Positions 39,701-45,925 of a stretch of 64,000 bases of DNA are shown here, piece after piece. The DNA lies in contig CM059567.1 in the NCBI GenBank assembly GCA_030386875.1, forward strand, positions 78,981,130-79,045,129. Direction: 5' to 3'. Position 1 is the stretch's first letter. Each line of letters opens with the position of its first letter. The notes beneath the pieces are model-generated. The model searched no databases and had not been told where the DNA came from. It saw only the letters and a program-made list of their open reading frames with translations. The DNA comes from Morinoia aosen. Taxonomy: Eukaryota; Arthropoda; Malacostraca; Amphipoda; Talitridae. The position numbers and the translations under genes are program-made.

Positions 39701-42700
39701 ATTTAAAAAAACCCTTATTTTACCATATTTTTCTAAATTAAAAAAAAATCCAGCGCAGATACAAAAATTTTGACGAAATAACAAATCATCTTTGCATCAT
39801 TTCACACCTAATGTGAAAATTTCAGAGAAACCCATCCATAAATAACGGAATTTTTTTTACCCAGACGGTGTCCTTAAGGGGATCGAACGTTTTTTTCCCA
39901 TGAAACTTCAAAATTAATAAAAAAATACTTCAGGAGCAAAATAAGCTTGTAGGGATTCGCAACATGTTTAGAACATTCGAATAGACGTTCAGAGCCCTAA
40001 CTTTTTCAAATTTGCCCATACCCGCCCCCTCCCTTCCCTCGAAAGGAAATTTCTAAAAAACCTTATTTCTCAGTCATTATTGTACATAGAGATGATTAGT
40101 TTTTTTTGTTTGGTTCACAATGAAGTAATCAAAAAAGTTGAGATCCTGTTTTTAGATATCACTTCACAAAAAATGTAAGAAATGTTTGTATTATTGAAAC
40201 ATTATATATTTTTTAGTGATTACTTTAAATGACAACAACAAATTTTCTAATCAACTTATCAAAATACTACTCCTACGCAATTTATAGTACACACTTTGAT
40301 CTTTACGATGCAAAAAAGATCTCCTCCATATGTTTAAAACTGTTTAATAAATAATTAAAAAACCGGAAGGCTTTTTTCTCAAAACAAGTTTTTTTCGGTT
40401 GTGTGGCTCAATTTCTCCTACAGTTTTACATTTATGAAGCTGATCTTTTCAGCATTGTGAAGATCAAGGTAATTACTATAAACCTGAGATTGTTTTTTGA
40501 TAAGTTGAATAGAAATTATTTTATCACCATGTAAAGAAAAAAATTTTAAAAAAAATTCTGTTTTCAATTCAATCTTTTTAAAAAAAATTTTCTGAAACGA
40601 CATAAAAAAAATGAATCTCAAATTTGTAGACCGATTCATTGTGAATCGAACATAAAAAAATAATTGTCTCTATGTACAAAATTGACTGAGAAATTAGACT
40701 TTTTAGAAACTTCCCTTTGTGGGGAGGGAGGGGGGGGGGGGAAGGGTATGGGCAAATTTTTAAAATTTTAGGGCTCTGCTCGTCCATTCGAATGTTCTAA
40801 ACATGTTGTGAATCTCTCCGAGCTTATTTCTCTCCTGAAGTATTATTTATTACTTTTTCAAGTTTCATGGGAAAAAACAGTTCGATGTCCTCAAGGATAC
40901 CGCCTGGGTAGGAGATAAGTCCGTTATTTATGGATGGATTTCTCTGAAATTTTCACAGTAGGTGTGAAATGATGGAAAGATCATTTGTTATTTCGACAAA
41001 ATTTTTGTATCTGCATTGGATTTTTTTTTTGAAAAATATGATAAAATAGGGTTTTTTAAAATCTATCTTCTTCTACAATTTTGAAGTTACAGAACCAGAA
41101 CTTCGTTTTTAGATTGCTTATATGTCTATATAACCATAAGGGGCTACGAATTTTGATAATTTTTTTTTGTGGATTTTGGGAATTTTTTTTTCAAATATGT
41201 AACTTTTTTTCATTTTTTTTTTCATGTCGTGTAATTTCCAAAACCATTGATGTATCAAAAAATGCCTCCCCTTATGGATACACGTTGCTAAGCCCTATTG
41301 AATGGTATATAAACCATTCTTGTAGCTCTAAAATTGTGGAAGAAGTAGAATTTGAGAAACCAATTATCAAGTTTTCAGAAAAACGTGTTTTTTCACAAAA
41401 AAAAATTGTTTTTCTTTTTATCTTTTGAACTACAAGATTTTCTACAATGAAACCTTGAGCGTTTGTAGCTCTTTTCAAGCCCTTTCGATTGATATAATTT
41501 ACATTGCTGTAGCTCTGTAACTCTGGGAAAAAATATAGAACAAAAGACAATACATGTAATTGATCAAAATAACCACTTTTTTCATTTTTTTTCAACCGAA
41601 ATACGTTTTTTTTTAAGTCAACTCCTATGTTTTGTAGCTCTTTTTAAGCCCTTTGGATTGGTGTGCTCGCCATAGCTGTAGCTATGATACTGCAGCTGTC
41701 ATCGAGCTATGAATGAAAGCTGCGGTATCATAGATACGGCAGAACAGCTAAATTCTGAAATTGTCAAAATCTTATAAAAAATATTTGTTTAGCGTTAGAA
41801 TGATTCGTTCGAATAATGAAAACACTTTGAGTAGCTCATGAACAAACTCTATTGCCATTGCCGCAGAGAAACACGCTCAATTGACTCCCAATAATGAGGA
41901 GGGGGAGGGGTCAAGGTCACACCACCCCCATCGCCTCCCCCCCTCTGGTGGGCGCACTATTCGGAGTAGACGTAAACGGAAAGTACCAATGGAAGCGCAA
42001 GAAAATCCTCTATAAGATGCATATAAAACAGAAAATCAACACTCATCTCGATTTCTACCCAGACGGTGTCCTTAAGAGTACAGTGGAACCTCAGTTAATG
42101 AATGCCAGGGTCAGTGAATGCCAGGGTTAGTGAATGCCAGGGTTAGTGAATGCCAGGGTTAGTGAATGCCAGGGTTAGTGAGTGCCAGGGTTAGTGAGTG
42201 CCAGGGTTAGTGAGTGCCAGGGTTAGTGAGTGCCAGGGTTAGTGAGTGCCAGGGTTAGTGAGTGCCAGGTTTAGTGAGCAATTTGATTAGGAGACAAAAA
42301 ATTCTGCTAAACAACTGGCACCAACCTCGCGCATCCCTGCATCTCAAACCAAGCATCATTCATGCTTGAGACACGGTTACATTCTTTTGATCATTATCTT
42401 TATTGTGCCGCTTCAATCATTTTTAGTGATTTTGGTGCTTCATTTTAATAATATAGGACCCAGTATAGATTCTCCCTGCAAACAGGAATTTCACTCCTTC
42501 CACCCCACACCTCCATCCTCTCACACCACCACATTGCAGTCAAGAAAGTTTTTTAAATTAGTTGAATGTTTCATCATCCATAAATGCTTTCTTTAATGTT
42601 TTTATGCTCATTTTACTCTTTATATACTGTATTAAAAATGTCATTAAAAAATAAAACTTAATAACCTGTAACACATATTAGCAAATTAATAGGGAATGGG

Positions 42701-43453
42701 ATTCTTTTTCCTTCATTTCTTACAGGGAAAATTATTTAGGATAGTAAACATTTCGGATTAAAACCAGCTTTCCGGTATGGATTGTGTTCATTAACCAAGG
42801 TTTCACTATATTTTGGTGGATGGATGAACAAATTATTTAGTTTCACCAAGAGAAATACCTGCTCTGGTACAATTTAACTCAATAAAACACAATTTGTTCA
42901 TTAGCTTAAATATTAGTGAGGCTTCAGTAATATATATGCAATCAAAGCTTCACAAAGTGCACAATTAGAGCACACTGTACCATTGATTTCCTATAGCTCC
43001 CAACCATACATAGCTGCACGGGATTGTTCACAGGCTCAGCTGAACAGAGATAAGTTTTAATTCCAACAAAAATTCATGGATAAAATAACAATAAATAGGA
43101 AAAAATCATTGAGACATGACATCTACAAAAATTGTGCACATGATTGAACATAGAATAAACATAAAAAGCAGTTATTGCCATAGCAAATAAATTAAAAACA
43201 GCAAAAATGAAACAATTACAAGCATATATAGACTAAATTTATGTATGAATTCACCTTGTTGGGATGCATGCTGTTGATCTTTGCTGACAGATGTAGCATT
43301 ATTTATTGTTTGAAACTGATCAACATTTTCAGCATCAGGAAGCAAATGTGTCACAGAGCTTGTATGCAGGGTATGAACTAAATCAGAGTGTGATGCAAGG
43401 ATAATTGTGACTGCAAACCTTGCCCAAATTGTGACTGCTCTGCCCCCAAACAT
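6644..43453 (-). CDS. Pancreatic-lipase-family lipase, ten coding exons, C-terminally membrane-anchored
   Basis: A triglyceride- or phospholipid-lipase-type alpha/beta hydrolase (PF00151 family). I joined ten minus-strand exons by hand; every junction has AG/GT sites and matching phase, giving 1458 nt (485 residues plus stop). In order: signal peptide, TxIIVHGFLG oxyanion-side motif, NVISVQWPSG strand, GHSLG with the nucleophile Ser, GLDPAG with the catalytic Asp, VIHTNG, GHTDFWPNGG, the CxH motif with the catalytic His, then a hydrophobic helix and a Cys-rich tail. Most relatives are secreted and some carry a PLAT domain; this one has neither PLAT nor a free C-terminus. Two donor choices (exons 6 and 7) are uncertain by 3 and 9 codons. 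All catalytic residues are present, so it is probably active. Substrate cannot be told from sequence. Confidence 0.88.
7784..7968 (-). CDS. Lipase exon 9: transmembrane segment
   Basis: Acceptor GGTTACAG and donor GCGG|GTAGGT. Encodes GNFYLNTSADPPYALPDR, the last recognisable family segment, followed by about 23 mostly hydrophobic residues (LSVTLCLLVLLMLALMLAH...) and then Cys residues. This reads as a single-pass membrane anchor. Confidence 0.85.
8664..9058 (-). mobile_element. SINE-like retroposon, family B, copy 1
   Basis: Shares with 9893-10232 and 29907-30255 the blocks GATAGCAAAGAAGGTATGAAAAC, GCTGAGGTAA and a closing GTGCTAGTCCC-type segment. It is related to family A (TAGATTAGATT left end, GTTAGAGCCTTCCTAACC) but clearly diverged. 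It lies in lipase intron 8. Boundaries are approximate. Confidence 0.5.
9229..9409 (-). CDS. Lipase exon 8: catalytic His and Cys-rich end of the core
   Basis: Acceptor GTTGCAG and donor AGAG|GTGAGC. Encodes WSVGCDHMMSHTYFVESLDY, with the CxH motif carrying the triad His, then CDSYGEYAAGNCSCGP and PQYMGYFADK, the usual close of the hydrolase core. Confidence 0.92.
9893..10232 (-). mobile_element. SINE-like retroposon, family B, copy 2
   Basis: Carries GGGACCATTTAGTAGGAA, GGGGAATCTATATGCC and GATAGCAAAGAAGGTGTGAAAAC, shared with the other family B copies. It lies in lipase intron 7. Ends are approximate and no target duplication was found. Confidence 0.5.
10315..10453 (-). CDS. Lipase exon 7: GHTDFWPNGG block
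   Basis: Acceptor TCGGCAG. Encodes DCFGIDTAVGHTDFWPNGG followed by RHQPACRG, the conserved DFYPNGG-type segment, then a Ser-rich linker. Donor TCTG|GTAATT is used here; TCCA|GTGAGC (edge 10342) is an equally phased alternative that removes nine residues. It is separated from exon 6 by about 17.7 kb that includes the Gypsy-type element. Confidence 0.9.
10567..10954 (-). mobile_element. SINE-like retroposon, family A, copy 4, full length with target duplication
   Basis: The 360-bp copy at 10581-10940 is flanked by GTGAAGAAATTCAA at 10567-10580 and 10941-10954. It contains the perfect palindrome GATACAATAATTGTATC next to the CCCCTGAGGGG end. This is the best reference copy for the family. It lies 114 bp outside lipase exon 7, in intron 6. 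Confidence 0.8.
10955..12858. other. Lipase intron 6, part before the Gypsy-type element
   Basis: No gene recognised. A TTTTACTACTTTTTACTAC repeat tract at 12018-12070 is also found near 26345-26475. Confidence 0.4.
12863..14833 (+). repeat. 5' LTR (1971 bp)
   Basis: Begins TGTCGAGAATC and ends ATTTCTCGTGACA. It is unusually long for a Gypsy-type element. It carries a TATATAAAG box at about 13857, which is TATATGAAG in the 3' copy, and a 61-codon ORF at 13074-13259 preserved in both LTRs. The promoter position is unproven. Confidence 0.92.
14842..14859 (+). promoter_or_regulatory. Candidate primer-binding site
   Basis: TGGTGAGATCAACACG begins eight bases after the 5' LTR. TGG is the complement of a tRNA CCA end. 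The tRNA species is not identified, and an 8-nt gap is larger than usual. Confidence 0.4.
15197..16216 (+). CDS. gag: Gag polyprotein of the Gypsy-type element
   Basis: Structural protein that packages element RNA. 339 residues from ATG at 15197; the reading frame is open a little further upstream but only with non-ATG codons. The N-terminal half has a capsid-like helical region, and residues about 190-290 are rich in Arg, Glu and Gln. One CCHC zinc knuckle, CVNCGKFGHLRADC, lies near residues 315-330 close to the C-terminus. The stop is TAG at 16214-16216. It overlaps the pol frame, and ribosomes reaching AAAAAAC at 16192 can shift into pol. Confidence 0.9.
   Translation: MPARGRRSNDRRNAPATPPRPEEEAVNMPVVTSCVGAIGAKFRRDDNVGEHMARLKFLTGNLNNSEQVKAFFLCLGPQEAKECNQIIDTLTNLREAENWLRSYADQVEHPTQALFEIVTKKQTSREGVSEYLTRLERLYNENYLEHPERILVDLMWLGLRENITRPFRSDARPTTVQELRDMAIEVENRRIVPVPRETTEKREPERERAQRSERRPQHETARVGHTMRHSPQRPRGYRQEVPPWRERNRQIRHSPYQRRGNYEAPHWSEKGRLRSQQHQIYYARKPQPHSEAPPAPAVDLAQYRTVPPPCVNCGKFGHLRADCRVQQFAGQPKNGIGDR
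16192..16198 (+). promoter_or_regulatory. -1 ribosomal frameshift slippery heptamer A AAA AAC
   Basis: Gag codons here read CCA AAA AAC, so the heptamer is in the exact phase needed for -1 slippage. After slipping, the frame continues AAA AAA CGG AAT into pol, which is open from 16162 to 19893. The gag stop lies 16 nt downstream. Any downstream stimulatory structure was not determined. Confidence 0.85.
16192..19893 (+). CDS. pol: Pol polyprotein: protease, reverse transcriptase, RNase H, integrase
   Basis: About 1230 residues reached by -1 frameshift from gag; the open frame itself begins at 16162. In order: aspartic protease with LLDTGAN (16276 on); reverse transcriptase with FSRLPMGLK and catalytic YLDD (17572 on); RNase H with SCDASNEGAGAV and TDHTAL; integrase with an HHCC zinc finger (HDSTIGAHQG ... 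CMQCQ) and the D,D,E core (GVDLIEMP, ISDRGTEF, NGMTERQNQ); and a GPF-type C-terminal module (WVGPFRVL). This domain order is that of the Gypsy (Metaviridae) group. All catalytic residues are present and no stop interrupts the frame. No chromodomain or dUTPase was recognised. The clade is not assigned. Confidence 0.93.
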   Translation, partial: KKRNRRPLASLINPSVILQVNGTPVTALLDTGANICLVKERVVAGIKNASVKGTSTALKTIGDEPVPVLGKINVPIKVNGQKIVQRCFVVRENAFPGDLLIGVEVMNKVNAKLDFGKCRASFFGTYVNIFSAPGHASPKILCVTREETSVTLAEDITVKPRTQAMVKCRADGKFDGKEVILEPRIKWAPYVGATAARVQNGYVLMPVLNPFAEEIALTEGAIIATCHEIANEDATAEENNAENSEAEDHRREKRFQQIDELDLSHLVAEKQEQVRNLLKEYHKTISADEMDIGHVKGVKYKILLSDYRPIQTKGWRIPYSSQEIIDKKVSEMIESGIVQESTSAWKNPLVLVKKPGGGHRVCLDLRAVNMRVINEHYPIPHIVGTLEEVAGKEYYSIVDAKSAFHQIELDEESKQYTAFQTRQGNFEFSRLPMGLKCSTSVYQRVICHVLKRQLGKFAAIYLDDVCVNSMTFESHLENLREVLHEFQCAGVKIGLDKCKFAQKHVKYLGCYISREGLIPDPKNVEAMQSYPRPTNARKVRSFVAALNFYRRFIPHFATTAAPLNALTKKGARFQWKEEHEQAFCKLKQLMIEAPVLKKPSLNETYYLSCDASNEGAGAVLAQKCNGKEQPIGYFSKRFNDAEKRYSITEREGLAVVAAVNHFSPYLYGNKFVVITDHTALKYLFKGKNTKNNRIMRWALTLSQYDFEVIYRPGTQNVVPDALSRNIANDNEEENRDDEAPKTVFVTTMLDETPNVQEAESSLQKENVRAEQLKDPVWGPVLRYLEGDKSGDAPSLALKSEIFTDGGILHFRKTQRKPNRTRHLIVVPDALREAAITLAHDSTIGAHQGRAKTWKKLMEFGYWINMARDVNKYVDSCMQCQKRKINNRICVSMGSFPEIDKPLDRIGVDLIEMPVSNEGHKYILTVVDHFSRYVAAFPLRSKTTEEVTKALTKFVTTYGTAKTLISDRGTEFTSALFRNVCEKLKIKYYNTSAYHPQSNGMTERQNQNIKTVLSHLAANDQSSWPDALPWTCLALNTSYQSVIEEIPYYLFFGRDAEIPVVDWLKTPRMDYSLGDNYSAEVSARLHNAFKVVKAKSKASHDKSVQMKERGVKNNQVESGNIVLLHNPAGKAEAANAWPTEWVGPFRVLERNATNATIKALYSNRQERVHLDRLKVAYLRGEAFPGTSDVAAEPGSGTGYETVDSENEEMRTENHVNERAAARTQRSYNLRSRCR
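19894..22476 (+). other. Gypsy-type element 3' region without recognisable env
   Basis: 2.6 kb between the pol stop and the 3' LTR. The longest plus-strand frames are short (91 and 68 codons at 21838-22171) and have no envelope, fusion-peptide or membrane-segment signature. Ends with AATAAA at 22409-22414 and nine A at 22432-22440, just before the LTR. It may be a decayed env, an untranslated region or captured sequence. Confidence 0.6.
22409..22440 (+). promoter_or_regulatory. Poly(A) signal followed by an A tract
   Basis: AATAAA at 22409-22414, then 17 nt, then nine A at 22432-22440. The spacing matches a cleaved and polyadenylated transcript end. It lies inside the element, 36 bp before the 3' LTR. 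Confidence 0.5.
22477..24444 (+). repeat. 3' LTR (1968 bp)
   Basis: Nearly identical to the 5' LTR; it lacks three bases of a GAGGAGAAGAG stretch and differs at about four sites. Preceded by CTAGGAGGGCCGTC, the nearest candidate for a polypurine tract, although it is interrupted by pyrimidines. Confidence 0.92.
24927..25634. mobile_element. Foldback transposon F1, near-perfect 696-bp hairpin, 6-bp target duplication
   Basis: Element 24933-25628: two arms of about 341 bp that read as inverted copies, separated by a 14-nt loop (25274-25287). The outer ends are TGGTCAAT and ATTGACCA. TGTTTA is duplicated at 24927-24932 and 25629-25634. The inner 200 bp of each arm match without visible difference, including CAAGATGGCG next to the loop. 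No ORF, so it is non-autonomous. It lies in lipase intron 6. Confidence 0.88.
25635..27395. other. Lipase intron 6, AT-rich
   Basis: No gene recognised. A tract rich in TTTACTACTTTTTACTAC at about 26370-26475 ends in CTAGTAGACACCCTG. Read from the other strand this gives CAGGGTGTCTACTAG, which resembles a transposon end, but no partner end was found. Confidence 0.4.
27396..27778 (-). mobile_element. SINE-like retroposon, family A, copy 5
   Basis: Copy at 27409-27765 flanked by TATGATTAGATTA (27396-27408) and TACGATTAGATTA (27766-27778), a 13-bp duplication with one mismatch. It contains the family blocks and the terminal CCCTCTGAGGGG segment. It lies in intron 6 beside lipase exon 6. Confidence 0.7.
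28108..28220 (-). CDS. Lipase exon 6: catalytic Asp (LDPAG)
   Basis: Acceptor TGTTGCAG. Encodes GLDPAGLTFRGTDAS, with the triad Asp in LDPAG, then YVDVIHTNGCLNYL. The donor may be CTT|GTGTGG (exon edge 28108) or TCG|GTGGGT (edge 28099); both keep the frame and differ by three residues. Confidence 0.9.
28451..28792 (-). mobile_element. SINE-like retroposon, family A, copy 6
   Basis: Shows AAATTAGATGTTAGTTTAAGCCTCCC at its left and the ATACATCAGTTGTAT-type hairpin with ATGAGGGG at its right. It lies in lipase intron 5. A clear target duplication was not found. Confidence 0.65.
29287..29381 (-). CDS. Lipase exon 5: nucleophile elbow GHSLG
   Basis: Acceptor CTGGCAG and donor TCGG|GTGAGT. Encodes NSYVHLIGHSLGAHIAGFVG; the Ser of GHSLG is the catalytic nucleophile. 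It ends at ARISG, directly before the Asp motif of exon 6. Confidence 0.95.
29907..30255 (-). mobile_element. SINE-like retroposon, family B, copy 3
   Basis: Shares GAGATAGCAAAGATGAAATG, GTGTGTTCCCGCAC and the closing AAGTCCCC...AACCTATTACTTATCC with copies at 8664 and 9893. It lies in lipase intron 4. Confidence 0.5.
31299..31541 (+). other. Candidate plus-strand exon inside lipase intron 4
   Basis: A GC-richer open segment of 81 codons bounded by an acceptor-like TTTTGCAG and a donor-like TTACAG|GTAGGA. The frame is open throughout (QDFTTLHSANNVIRDL...). No family was recognised. It may be an old transposon exon or a nested gene; it may also be chance. Confidence 0.25.
32026..32185 (-). 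CDS. Lipase exon 4: NVISVQW block
   Basis: Acceptor GTTGCAG and donor TCAA|GTGAGT. Encodes DSNVISVQWPSGSAYFVIDY followed by VVGREIAQLLGQL, the conserved strand and helix that precede the nucleophile elbow. Confidence 0.92.
33411..33572. mobile_element. Possible piggyBac-like MITE remnant
   Basis: Contains the palindrome GGGGTCAATTTGACCCC at the left, a second GGGGTCATTTTGGCC block, and ends CTACGGGTTAA. The closing GGGTTAA fits a piggyBac-type terminus with TTAA target. The other end was not located, so this is tentative. Confidence 0.25.
33931..34085 (-). CDS. Lipase exon 3: oxyanion-side HGFLG motif
   Basis: Acceptor TTTTTTCAG and donor CACA|GTAAGT. Encodes SYKSGKEFELLVLGDN followed by PTYIIVHGFLGDGLEPWI, the first conserved block of the family. 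It completes the Arg codon split with exon 2. Confidence 0.9.
34442..34662. mobile_element. piggyBac-like MITE P1 (221 bp)
   Basis: Flanked by TTAA on both sides (34438-34441 and 34663-34666), with inverted ends CCCTTTAACGTCC and GGGGCGTTAAAGGG. It contains the palindrome GAGGACACTGGTGTCCTC. No ORF. TTAA targeting and CCCT termini are typical of the piggyBac superfamily. It lies in lipase intron 2. Confidence 0.8.
35180..35625 (+). pseudogene. hAT transposase fossil (C-terminal dimerisation region)
   Basis: Across shifting frames the segment reads QEINDIAKQWPDMDATQ, then a WWNGICCST-like stretch, then SVSSASVEQFFSRHALVHSA, KNRLTT and AAELVFIGQNL. This is the order of the hAT C-terminal domain. 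Stops and frameshifts show that it is dead. It sits between the two piggyBac-like MITEs. Confidence 0.65.
35903..36123. mobile_element. piggyBac-like MITE P2 (221 bp)
   Basis: Same length and nearly the same sequence as P1 at 34442, with TTAA at 35899-35902 and 36124-36127 and the same CCCTTTAACG ends. The two copies are in the same orientation, 1.46 kb apart. Confidence 0.82.
36896..37545 (-). pseudogene. Penelope-like element reverse transcriptase fossil
   Basis: Minus-strand frames give EASDSPSYKLSKLLSVFNNL, then NVNDLIMASFDVQLLYTNFP, and farther on a degraded LVMG-type motif. These correspond to the RPI..SpsY, SFDV.SLFTN and dGlaMGsplsP motifs of Penelope-like reverse transcriptases. Frames are broken, and an 83-bp segment around the SFDV motif is duplicated in tandem (37210-37292 and 37293-37375). 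It lies in lipase intron 2. Confidence 0.65.
38262..38346 (-). CDS. Lipase exon 2
   Basis: Acceptor TTTCAG|GAGGC and donor CTAG|GTGAGG. Only one of the three frames is open, and it is the frame required by exons 1 and 3. It ends IEKIFLWTR, matching the FxLYTR start of the lipase domain. Confidence 0.75.
38703..42075. mobile_element. Giant palindromic (foldback) element, 3.37 kb
   Basis: The left end TTAAGGACACCGTCTGGGT reappears inverted at the right end (to 42075), inverted at 39859-39877, and in diverged direct form at 40890-40910. Units 38703-39877 and 40890-42075 are inverted copies of each other. The intervening 1.0 kb is itself palindromic, with a centre near 40390, so the whole block can fold on itself. 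Arms include homopolymer G and C runs and many A/T runs. No ORF with a known domain. It fills most of lipase intron 1. Confidence 0.8.
42081..42808. mobile_element. pogo/Tigger-like MITE (728 bp) with internal minisatellite
   Basis: Left end CAGTGGAACCTCAGTTAATG; the right end read inverted is TAGTGAAACCTTGGTTAATG. It is flanked by TA on both sides (42079-42080 and 42809-42810). These termini resemble pogo/Tigger elements of the Tc1-mariner superfamily. No transposase ORF is present. The left terminal sequence runs directly into a 16-bp tandem array. It lies in lipase intron 1. Confidence 0.7.
42101..42276 (+). repeat. 16-bp minisatellite, 11 copies
   Basis: Unit AATGCCAGGGTTAGTG repeated 11 times without spacing variation. 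The first five copies begin AATG and the last six begin AGTG. The unit resembles the transposon end (AATGAATGCC), so the array probably arose by slippage from the terminal repeat. Confidence 0.95.
43255..43453 (-). CDS. Lipase exon 1: start codon and signal peptide
   Basis: Begins MFGGRAVTIWARFAVTII, a positively charged start followed by a hydrophobic run typical of a signal peptide, then a low-complexity linker with an NNATS glycosylation sequon. Donor AAG|GTGAAT, phase 1. A TTTTCAG acceptor just upstream (exon edge near 43462) suggests a further 5' untranslated exon. The phase and the G it contributes fit exon 2 exactly. Confidence 0.75.
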
Positions 43454-43920
43454 TGTACTAGTCTGAAAAGTGAGCTCAACTGTAAATATACCCAGAAATG
43501 TGGAAAGAAAATGATGACAATTTCAAAGCCTACTACAACCATTAGTTACTTTGATAAAAATAGCTGGAATATAACTCTAGAATATGGCTGTACAATAATC
43601 ACTTACACTATTAAAACGTTAGACATGAGACCTTTCAGTACTCACACAATAGAAGAAAATATGAATCAAAATTAACAATTGAAGCTTGATTCCAGGAATC
43701 AAATAGAATCTCTAATACCTAACCCCCATTGTGGAAATGAAAATCACTCGAAACAAAAACCTTATACATCCAACATCAAGAATTGGATATTAAATTTGCT
43801 ATTCCAGCATAAATACATTCAAACAGGCAACAATATCTAAGGTAACAACTAGCTAGATCTTGAAATTACCTGAGGGATGCAACACACTCAGAGAAATATC
43901 AAATCCCCAAATATTCTCAC

Positions 43921-44340
43921 ACAGACCAAAGAAAAGGGGACAAAAACACTCCCCTGTGGCTCACCAGTCAAGGTAACCTCCACACAATCCTACACTGTAG
44001 ATAAATGCGCCTAATCTAACAGAGAAGTGTGCCATCAATGCCAGTCCTCTAAAGTTTTATCAGCTAACATTTATTGTCTGACATCAAATGCCTCAAAAAA
44101 TTCTTAGAAAATGACATCCACCACATAGCCCTGGTCCAACTATAATGACCCATCATTATTTCTCAGAAGTGGCTGGTTCTCAGTTGATCTGCTGCAACAA
44201 AAACTAGACTGGGAGCTCATTAACATGCCACTTGATTCTACACAAGTCATGAGATAAAGAACTAAAACTGGCTCAGAAATTTGCTGAGCCAGTTGACTCT
44301 TTTTTGTCATTGACTCTACACATGCCAAGCTCATGATCCA
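43921..44340 (-). pseudogene. LINE reverse transcriptase relic
   Basis: The minus strand reads QGYVVDVIF, EFFEAFDVRQ and, after stops, DCVEVTLTGEPQGSVFVPF. These match the vDvifLDFsKAFD and GvPQGSVLgP motifs of non-LTR reverse transcriptases. Stops and shifts are frequent. It lies upstream of the lipase start codon, possibly within a 5' untranslated intron. Confidence 0.55.
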
Positions 44341-45594
44341 GTGATTCAGATCTCATACTTGAATTTGCACTAGTAAAGAGGAACAACTACAGCCTGCTCT
44401 CAGGAAATTGGCAAAACAGCAAGCCTCAAAGATTTTATGGCACAAGAGACAAGGCTATGTCCAGCACTTTCACACAGAACTGAGCAATCCTGTATACAAC
44501 CCATATGACTTGATGAAAACAATTGAAAAGAATACAAGAATTTTACGTTCCAAATGTGCACTACCATGCTTTATCTAAAAATTTGAGGTGTTCATAAACC
44601 CTGAATCTATGCAAACAGATCTTATTTGTTACTATATCACACCTTCCATGCAGATCATAATAAACTTACAAGAGAAAACCTCAACATAGCAGTTTTGCCT
44701 AACTTTGATGTTGCAAGCACAAGTGCTTATAGTGTTTTCAACACTGTGCTGTGTTGAGGTTTATGTAACAATCAGGTGAGCTGATACGGGGCCCCAAGAC
44801 CTATTATCCTATCACATTTCATTTCCTGATGAGTACCACAGCATAGACTCAAGCTTGCTGCAAGCTAGGTGTTTTTTTCTGGTCAATTTTATTGAGCTAA
44901 ACTTAGCCTCAAATGATTCTCACCAAAAATGAGATAAGGTTGACAAGTATGTCCTTCTAAACTTTATATAATTATGGGATGGAATTTTGCCACACATGAA
45001 CAATTAGGATGTATCCTTTGGTCAGTCCTAATCCAAAGTAATGTTGTGATTCACCACTTCCTCCTGTTTCTTCAAGAGTATAAAGCAGAGTATACTGAAC
45101 TACAGTCACTATCATGGAATAGCTGAAATTCTTAGAAAGCATGGTATAGTCCACCTTTTCTTTGATTTCCAAGTTAATTTCACTCTATAATTTCAATAAA
45201 CTTTACAAACCTGAGTTTGGAATGCAGATTTTCATTCGCATCACTTCCGAGAAACATTTTCCTTACATGTGTGTAAAAACTATTACACCCATTATAAAAT
45301 AATTAAGAGCATACAAAATATGTATCCAATGGTAAACAGTGCATTATAAATAAAACTGTTAAAAATGGTCATTTCAAGAAATTTTGGAAATAATTTTTAT
45401 TCAAAAATTTGTGGTAGGGTAATTTTACTGATAAGAATGTTTGATATGTTTTTAAGACTTAAATTTATGACTGAACAGGATTTGAAGTAATGGATTTGTT
45501 AGGTTTAGAAGAGCCATGGTTGAATTTATGATTGACCCTCTATGACTGAGGAGACACTTGTCGGCTGTTAAAAATAGGTTTCACATTCTATACA
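44341..45594. other. Upstream flank of the lipase gene, nothing recognised
   Basis: AT-rich, with only short frames. No promoter element could be assigned because the transcription start is unknown. Confidence 0.35.
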
Positions 45595-45925
45595 TTAAGT
45601 TGTGCAAAGTGACCCAATGGTGAACCTATTTACTAACAATACTTGAAAAGAAATTAGTGGAAAGAACAAAGACAGTAACATTAGTAATTCTTTTCTAAGG
45701 GTTTCAGATGATGATCCTATATAAGGGAAGGTTATAAACATTTTTTGTTTTTCTGTGGTAGAAACAGTTGGGCTGATATGGTATATATTATTGAGAAACC
45801 GATTTATATGATATTGAATTAGACGTAAGGGGTAGCCATTGGAGGAAAAAAAGCGTGTTAAAAATTCTAACTCATTATGCAAAAACTGCAGAAAAACAAA
45901 AACAGAGCAGAAAAATAAAAAATGT
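45595..45925 (-). pseudogene. Penelope-like fragment, inverted half of a head-to-head pair
   Basis: A minus-strand frame of 95 codons contains FLTRFFSSNGYPLRLIQYHI, the post-reverse-transcriptase NGYP segment of Penelope-like elements. It continues into FITFPYIGSSSETLRKELL, also present in the plus-strand unit beginning at 45922. The two units meet head to head at about 45925 and share about 130 bp of overlapping content. Confidence 0.65.

Noticed and set aside
42101-42276. Regular short repeats as a possible CRISPR array
   Set aside because: Units are contiguous 16-mers with no spacers, in a eukaryotic intron; this is a minisatellite.
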